Assembly (NCBI GenBank): GCA_016490735.1
Contig: JAEMWC010000008.1
Coordinates: forward strand, 672,501 to 736,500
Reading direction: 5' to 3'
From: Pachyseris speciosa
Taxonomy: Eukaryota > Cnidaria > Anthozoa > Scleractinia > Pachyseridae
Length of the DNA stretch: 64,000 nucleotides
Of the stretch, positions 61,623 to 64,000 are shown in pieces (position 1 is the stretch's first letter; every line of letters begins with the position of its first letter). The notes beneath the pieces are model-generated. The model did not search any database. It worked only from the letters and a program-made list of their open reading frames with translations, and had not been told where the DNA came from. Made by a program: the position numbers and the translations under genes.

Positions 61623-63946
61623 GTAAACAAACAAACAAACAAATAAACAAATAAATAAATTAAATAAATAAATAAATACAAACAACATGAATTCTCCGTT
61701 TTCGTAATCCTGATTGACTCCTTCAGGTTTTCTTTGTTTTCCGAAAAAGGGCAGGCAGGCAGGCAGGCAGCCTTCTCCAGGCCGTTGTCTCATGCGTGAA
61801 CTTTGTTTGCCCGATGTTTTTTTTTATTATTTTACATTTTTCTCCACTCAGGTGTATTATAAAAGATACATTGCTGTGATGGAAATTTTGTTTTTGACGT
61901 GAAAATTATTTCCAACCAGTTTAAATTTTCTCTTATCTTTGATTCATTACCGCTATCTGGACCAAGGGGAATTAAACTTAACACAGTAGACTAGAATCTC
62001 ATCTAGAAAACCGAATCTAGTATTGGTTACAGCGGTTACCAGTAACACGCGCCCTCCAACAATTTTTTCCCATTTTCGAAAACTAAGTTTTGGCGGACGT
62101 CAATCAAATGTTTCCATGACAATATAGTCTTCGTTTCGTGTCAGTTTCTCGATCGTCGTTGGGATTAGGTATAATTGCTCAGTTATTACTGACAAAGTCG
62201 TTTCCAGTTTAATTCGTTGAGCTGGAGGATTATTATGTCGAGACAACGTGGTCTGTCCTTGAATCACATAGCATGCAGAAACACTTTTTGGGAGCAAAAC
62301 GTTTGTGAAGAAGGCGATTCGATTGTACGTAGAGCCGGAGCCGTAAGCGATCCGCCAAAGAGAAGGTAAAAGAAACGAAAAATATCATGTAGCTGAAAAC
62401 GTTGGCCTCAGAAAATGAGTCGAGTTGTGTGGAGATTGACTTTTTATCAGCTTTTTACGGATGTAGATTATTTTAGCCGCAGAAATTCTTGTCATTCGTT
62501 ATGCTATAAGATAATCCAGCTGAGCTCTATCTTGACGAGTTGCAAGCGTGGTTGGAGTACAAGAGAGGTGAGGCATATGCATTGCAAACCCTCAGAAGTG
62601 TACGACAAATGGGATTGACAGTAAAAAAGGTACTGATAGCCGTAAGAGATTAGCAGTCAATTTTTTTTAGCTCATCCTGTAATAAAGGTTATAATTTAGT
62701 TCTCATGTTGTTGTGGTTGTACACTGTTCGTAAATTTGCAGCCTCAAATCATTGCCCGTGAGCGAGGCAAACGAAAAGGCACAGAGTTCAGACGATTTAC
62801 TTCTCAGTTTCAACCAGAACAGTTTCTGTTTATCAACGAGTCAAGTAAAGATGAAAGAGCAACTTGGGTACTCTGCGAATAGATACTGAAATAGTGGTTT
62901 CGGAAACTAAGCTCGCTCTGCGTTCGATTAAAAGAAACCCCGTTATTGGCATGGATACATGTGATTGACGTCCACCAAAACTTAGTTTTCGAAAAGGGAA
63001 AAAGCCGTTAGAGGGCGCGTGTGAATGGTAACCCCTGTAAACAATGGCTACACCTGACTTGCTGTTGCTGTTTGTAGCCAGTCTTTTCCAGGCTCTAAGA
63101 CCATTGACAGGGCGAAGCACTGAAAGTTCAAACGCAAACCGAAGCAGGCTCCCTATTGTAGAGATGAAGGGTGCAATAGAGTTTTTAAAATAATGAACTT
63201 AGTTCACTTATTTCGATGTTGTTGTCGTCTTTCAGGCGCGTCCAGAATCAAGTATTACAGTAGCGTCACGGTCCACAGCACGGATTGGTGGCCATAGCTC
63301 GGACACTTTCATGCAGAAAAGGGCGGTGAAAGGAAGGTATGCAAGTATGCCTCCTCCCTCCCGCCCCCCACCTCCTGGGCTGCATCATCTTACCTAGCTA
63401 GACTGCATACAAGTCGGTTTCTATTTGGGGTTTTGAAGGAGCAAATTCTCGAGCCTCACACGCCCTAAGGGCATCTCTCCCCAGTCTCACTCTACGTTTT
63501 CACCCTCGCTCCAGACCTTTCGCTTGAAGAGACCTCGCATTCGACCAACGCAAAAATACGGCTGTTTTGCAGTCTATTCCCTCGCGGAGTAATTTGATTA
63601 AACAAGTTGGCGCACAGTTCTTGGTCCAAGCCCACGCATCGTCAATAATTGCTTTTGTTTTACCATAATTGCTACACTTAAAGGAAGCATTATTTTGGAA
63701 GAAGTGTTGGTGACACTGATGTTTTGGCACCTTACGAACAGTCATGGTGGTCAGTTGATCGTTTTTCGATCTTAATTTCATAACTTTGTGGACTACCTGT
63801 GTGATGATTTACTCTACGTTATTAACAGAATTCTCTGCTCTGATCTGACGTTCTGAACTTTTTTCCTGTACATTTCTAGAAACCTACCAAGTCTTTATCG
63901 CTTCACACATTTTGAGAGTGGTAAACCTAGAACTCCCAGTGTAGCG
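48215..63946 (+). CDS. FAM149: FAM149-family protein (DUF3719), at least 13 exons, runs off the window
   Basis: Exons read: candidate first 48215-48255; then 51824-52085, 52472-52556, 53157-53214, 54457-54603, 55235-55296, 56676-56769, 58823-58958, 59742-59796, 60035-60144, 60873-60991, 61394-61430, 63236-63336, 63880-63946. All are GT-AG and in phase; the 3' end is outside the window. Exons 2-4 encode the DUF3719 core: HTGRSTCSVNSW, EFDRQASATVKRMFDEIDGM, LFEGK, ECEEWFQQFPHLR. Later exons give EEYFGYD, GFPPVTPNAC and DQAWGEVVLWLRDLL, in the same order as vertebrate FAM149 proteins. FAM149B1 is linked to cilia and Joubert syndrome in humans; FAM149A is poorly known. The first exon is the weakest part: it fits in phase but has no family motif. 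Which paralogue this corresponds to is unclear. Confidence 0.85.
48900..49750. other. FAM149 intron 1, AT-rich with TACATGTA words
   Basis: Contains four TACATGTA octamers and a short duplicated phrase (ATGATTTGGAT, near 49689-49725). No element with clear ends. Confidence 0.4.
49802..50317 (+). pseudogene. LINE 5' fragment: signal-like segment, altered 2A-like motif, PHD-type zinc finger
   Basis: 171 residues from an ATG. Residues 9-20 are hydrophobic (ALLVIFMWF), like a signal peptide. Residues 110-117 read DVETNPGD: the 2A core with the final Pro changed to Asp, which should stop ribosome skipping. A Cys/His cluster follows (C121, C124, C137, C140, H145, C148), the first part of a PHD finger; the frame then runs into unrelated sequence and stops. 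The same order (signal, 2A, zinc finger, then endonuclease and reverse transcriptase) is known for N-terminal regions of some CR1/L2-type LINEs. No endonuclease follows, so this is a truncated copy. It sits in FAM149 intron 1. Confidence 0.7.
50640..51250 (-). mobile_element. LINE 3' fragment, minus strand
   Basis: The minus-strand frame 50882-51223 has the phrases LKCLNWLPLAGRRLSHRR, SHGYNTRNGYLPRL and PKPKKEYGKRVSY, typical of the C-terminal end of LINE ORFs. The 3' UTR runs to an AAT-rich tail at 50631-50660. It faces away from the 5' LINE fragment at 49802-50317, 320 bp away. Confidence 0.65.
51600..51712 (-). repeat. tRNA-derived SINE head
   Basis: On the minus strand a box-A-like TGGCCACGCTGTTAGGG and a box-B-like GGGTTCAAGTAC are spaced as in a tRNA head. 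An AAT-rich tract at 51545-51595 follows on the tail side. Lies just before FAM149 exon 2. Confidence 0.55.
52820..52975. repeat. 61-bp tandem duplication plus inverted piece
   Basis: GTTCAATTTTTA...TGTATGGTAATGTAT occurs at 52822 and 52883; an inverted TAAAAATTGAACC piece follows at about 52954. In FAM149 intron 3. Confidence 0.7.
53493..53553. repeat. (AAT)n microsatellite
   Basis: About 20 uninterrupted AAT units. The poly-Asn frame across it is an artefact. Confidence 0.95.
53561..53821 (+). mobile_element. Retroelement ORF C-terminal remnant
   Basis: The frame from 53561 reads KTVVIPVVVGVLGTVKKGM and later KICMLGSAQILRKVLSV, then a stop. This is a phrase I know from the C-terminal end of animal LINE-type reverse transcriptase ORFs (VIPVVVGALG ... 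LGTAKILRRTL). Remaining sequence degenerates into a second AAT tract. Confidence 0.6.
53822..53900. repeat. (AAT)n microsatellite
   Basis: About 26 AAT units, the shared tail zone of the + strand LINE remnant on the left and the - strand SINE on the right. Confidence 0.95.
53901..54310 (-). repeat. tRNA-derived SINE (family A body) interrupted by a MITE
   Basis: On the minus strand the head (54310-54238) has box A TGGCCAAGCGGTTAGGG and box B GGGTTCAAATCCC. The body (54075-53995) has AAATAGCCAACTGG and GTTGGGATTCTTATCAT, shared with the copies at 1765 and 60598. The tail runs into the AAT tract. Between head and body lies the inverted-repeat element at 54104-54240. Confidence 0.7.
54104..54240. 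mobile_element. MITE with GTTGCTC ends inside the SINE
   Basis: Imperfect inverted ends (CCCAGTTGCTCGAAGC ... GCTTTGAGCAACCCAG) and inner inverted TGGTTAG-GCTAACCA pairs at 54124-54138 and 54199-54214. The insertion splits the SINE head from its body. Confidence 0.65.
54340..54420. repeat. GAAT/GAAC tetranucleotide repeat
   Basis: About 80 bp of degenerate AATGAATG and AACGAACG units, directly before FAM149 exon 5. Confidence 0.8.
54650..55234. other. FAM149 intron 5
   Basis: AT-rich with TACATGTACATGTA near 54850; no element recognised. Confidence 0.4.
55335..55570 (-). repeat. tRNA-derived SINE, minus strand
   Basis: On the minus strand TAGCTCAGCATCC (box A like) and GGGTTCAACTCC (box B) lie before a GGGGCTCAGAAA body. 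AAGCATTCTCAAGTCA-type ends occur on both sides as inverted copies. Confidence 0.6.
55571..55910 (+). repeat. Related SINE, plus strand, with duplicated flank
   Basis: Box B GGGTTCGACTCCC lies at about 55789-55801 with a GGGGGCTCAGA body, and the phrase ACACTTTATCCAAGTCTCCA occurs twice (55601 and 55866). Together with the preceding copy it makes an inverted SINE pair. Confidence 0.55.
55911..56675. other. FAM149 intron 6
   Basis: AT-rich non-coding sequence; TACATGTA near 56168 and 56435; no element with clear ends. Confidence 0.4.
57135..57790 (+). mobile_element. LINE 3' remnant with (AAAT)n tail
   Basis: LQKRVVRIMLIQN (from 57146), then after a frameshift near 57200 LHLGQFMYLFKNSILPRKF, FSVFYQGPKFFNSLSPEI and a stop at 57516. 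This is the usual end of a LINE ORF. The UTR ends in (AAAT)n at about 57760-57790. Lies in the FAM149 intron before exon 8. Confidence 0.65.
57985..58290. repeat. Imperfect foldback element
   Basis: Inverted pieces: CTGGATTTGGGAAAAGCTAT (58092-58111) against a GTGGGTTTTTGCAAATCCAG block (58223-58242), and outer TACATGTACAC words on both sides (near 57998, 58068, 58268). Confidence 0.4.
58560..58700 (+). repeat. 3' tail of a LINE or SINE
   Basis: AT-rich stretch ending GTATAAATAAAGTTATTTGATTTGATTT-like sequence, as in retroelement tails; no coding piece is left. Confidence 0.35.
58960..59741. other. FAM149 intron 8
   Basis: No element with clear ends. The frame at 59418-59657 shows no motif. 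Confidence 0.35.
60590..60785 (+). repeat. tRNA-derived SINE, family A copy 3
   Basis: Box B GGTTCAACTCC (60619-60629), then AAATAGCCAACTGG, GTTGGGATTCTTATCATGTT, TTATTTGGATTATTTG, CTCGGCCCC and GAGGGTAAAGAAAGG. Nearly identical in layout to 1765-1995. Ends about 90 bp before FAM149 exon 11. Confidence 0.7.
61589..61690. repeat. AAAT/AAAC tetranucleotide tract
   Basis: About 100 bp of AAATAAAT and AAACAAAC units; a short GGCA run follows at 61751-61770. Confidence 0.9.
62027..63040 (+). mobile_element. IS630/Tc1-like DNA transposon with about 98-bp inverted repeats
   Basis: Left end 62027-62124 and right end 62943-63040 are long imperfect inverted repeats (TTACAGCGGTTACCAGTAAC outermost; inner shared core CGAAAACTAAGTTTTGG). 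The element is about 1.0 kb and contains transposase-like exons. It lies inside the last FAM149 intron but one in this window, in the same orientation as the gene. Confidence 0.75.
62235..62882 (+). pseudogene. Spliced IS630/Tc1-like transposase remnant
   Basis: Exon-like piece 62511-62629 reads NPAELYLDELQAWLEYKRG, then LRSVRQMGLTVKK, the second half of the helix-turn-helix DNA-binding domain in IS630/Tc1-like transposases. It ends in a good donor (AAG/GTACTG). Piece 62742-62882 follows a TTTGCAG acceptor in the same phase and reads PQIIARERGKRKG, then FQPEQFLFINESSKDERAT, the start of the DDE catalytic domain; the usual FIDES has Asn in place of the first catalytic Asp, and a stop comes soon after. 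A possible first exon is 62235-62365 (starts MSRQRGLSLN, donor AAG/GTAAAA), but its phase does not fit exon 2. The catalytic residues further downstream are missing, so it cannot be an active transposase. Confidence 0.7.
63337..63879. other. Last FAM149 intron in the window
   Basis: No element recognised. The minus-strand frame at 63500-63781 has no motif. Confidence 0.4.
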
Positions 63947-64000
63947 GTAAGTGTAACATGCAATTGTTCATAGGTAGCCTTGCTTTTCCTGTACGCTTTG

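Overview
The window reads as an animal genome, most likely an anthozoan cnidarian and plausibly a stony coral; this is inferred from gene and repeat style, not from any search. It is AT-rich, genes are split by GT-AG introns, class A GPCRs are intronless, and there are tRNA-derived SINEs, many foldback MITEs, several non-LTR retrotransposon families and a short TTAGGG-type telomeric array. Nothing is prokaryotic.

Layout. 0-16 kb: two single-exon class A GPCR genes (2796-3746 and 12700-13830, both +) with a lone spliced exon of ribosomal protein L10a (6033-6205, -) between them and little else recognisable. 18-31 kb: a nested transposon block. It holds an L1/Tx1-type LINE (19811-24356, -) with 14-bp target-site duplications, a palindromic MITE split by a degenerate LINE piece, an open CR1/L2-type LINE (about 26253-30110, -) whose protein starts with a signal-like hydrophobic segment and a 2A-like ribosome-skipping motif, a + strand LINE tail, and two large foldback elements. 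32.4 kb: an interstitial telomeric array. 34-40 kb: 5-aminolevulinate synthase (+), five recognisable exons, with introns that contain a SINE, a foldback element, a 465-bp CTA/CTG microsatellite and a 255-bp-unit repeat carrying type I hammerhead ribozymes (a retrozyme-like array). 40-48 kb: gene-poor, with MITEs. 48-64 kb: a FAM149-family gene (+) with at least 13 exons that runs off the right edge. Its introns hold LINE, SINE and MITE pieces, a 2A-like/PHD LINE 5' fragment, an IS630/Tc1-like DNA transposon with about 98-bp inverted repeats, and a strong local excess of the octamer TACATGTA.

The genes are unrelated housekeeping, receptor and ciliary-family genes and form no operon or pathway. 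The strongest biological observation is the hammerhead array in the last ALAS intron: one copy with every core residue intact lies in the sense direction of the gene, so the ALAS pre-mRNA could carry a self-cleaving RNA. The second is the 2A-like signal at the N terminus of an uninterrupted LINE ORF, plus a second LINE fragment in which the last residue of the same motif is changed.

Limits: everything was read by eye. Exon borders come from GT-AG sites and frame continuity; 5' ends of the spliced genes are uncertain; family names rest on remembered motifs, not on alignments.
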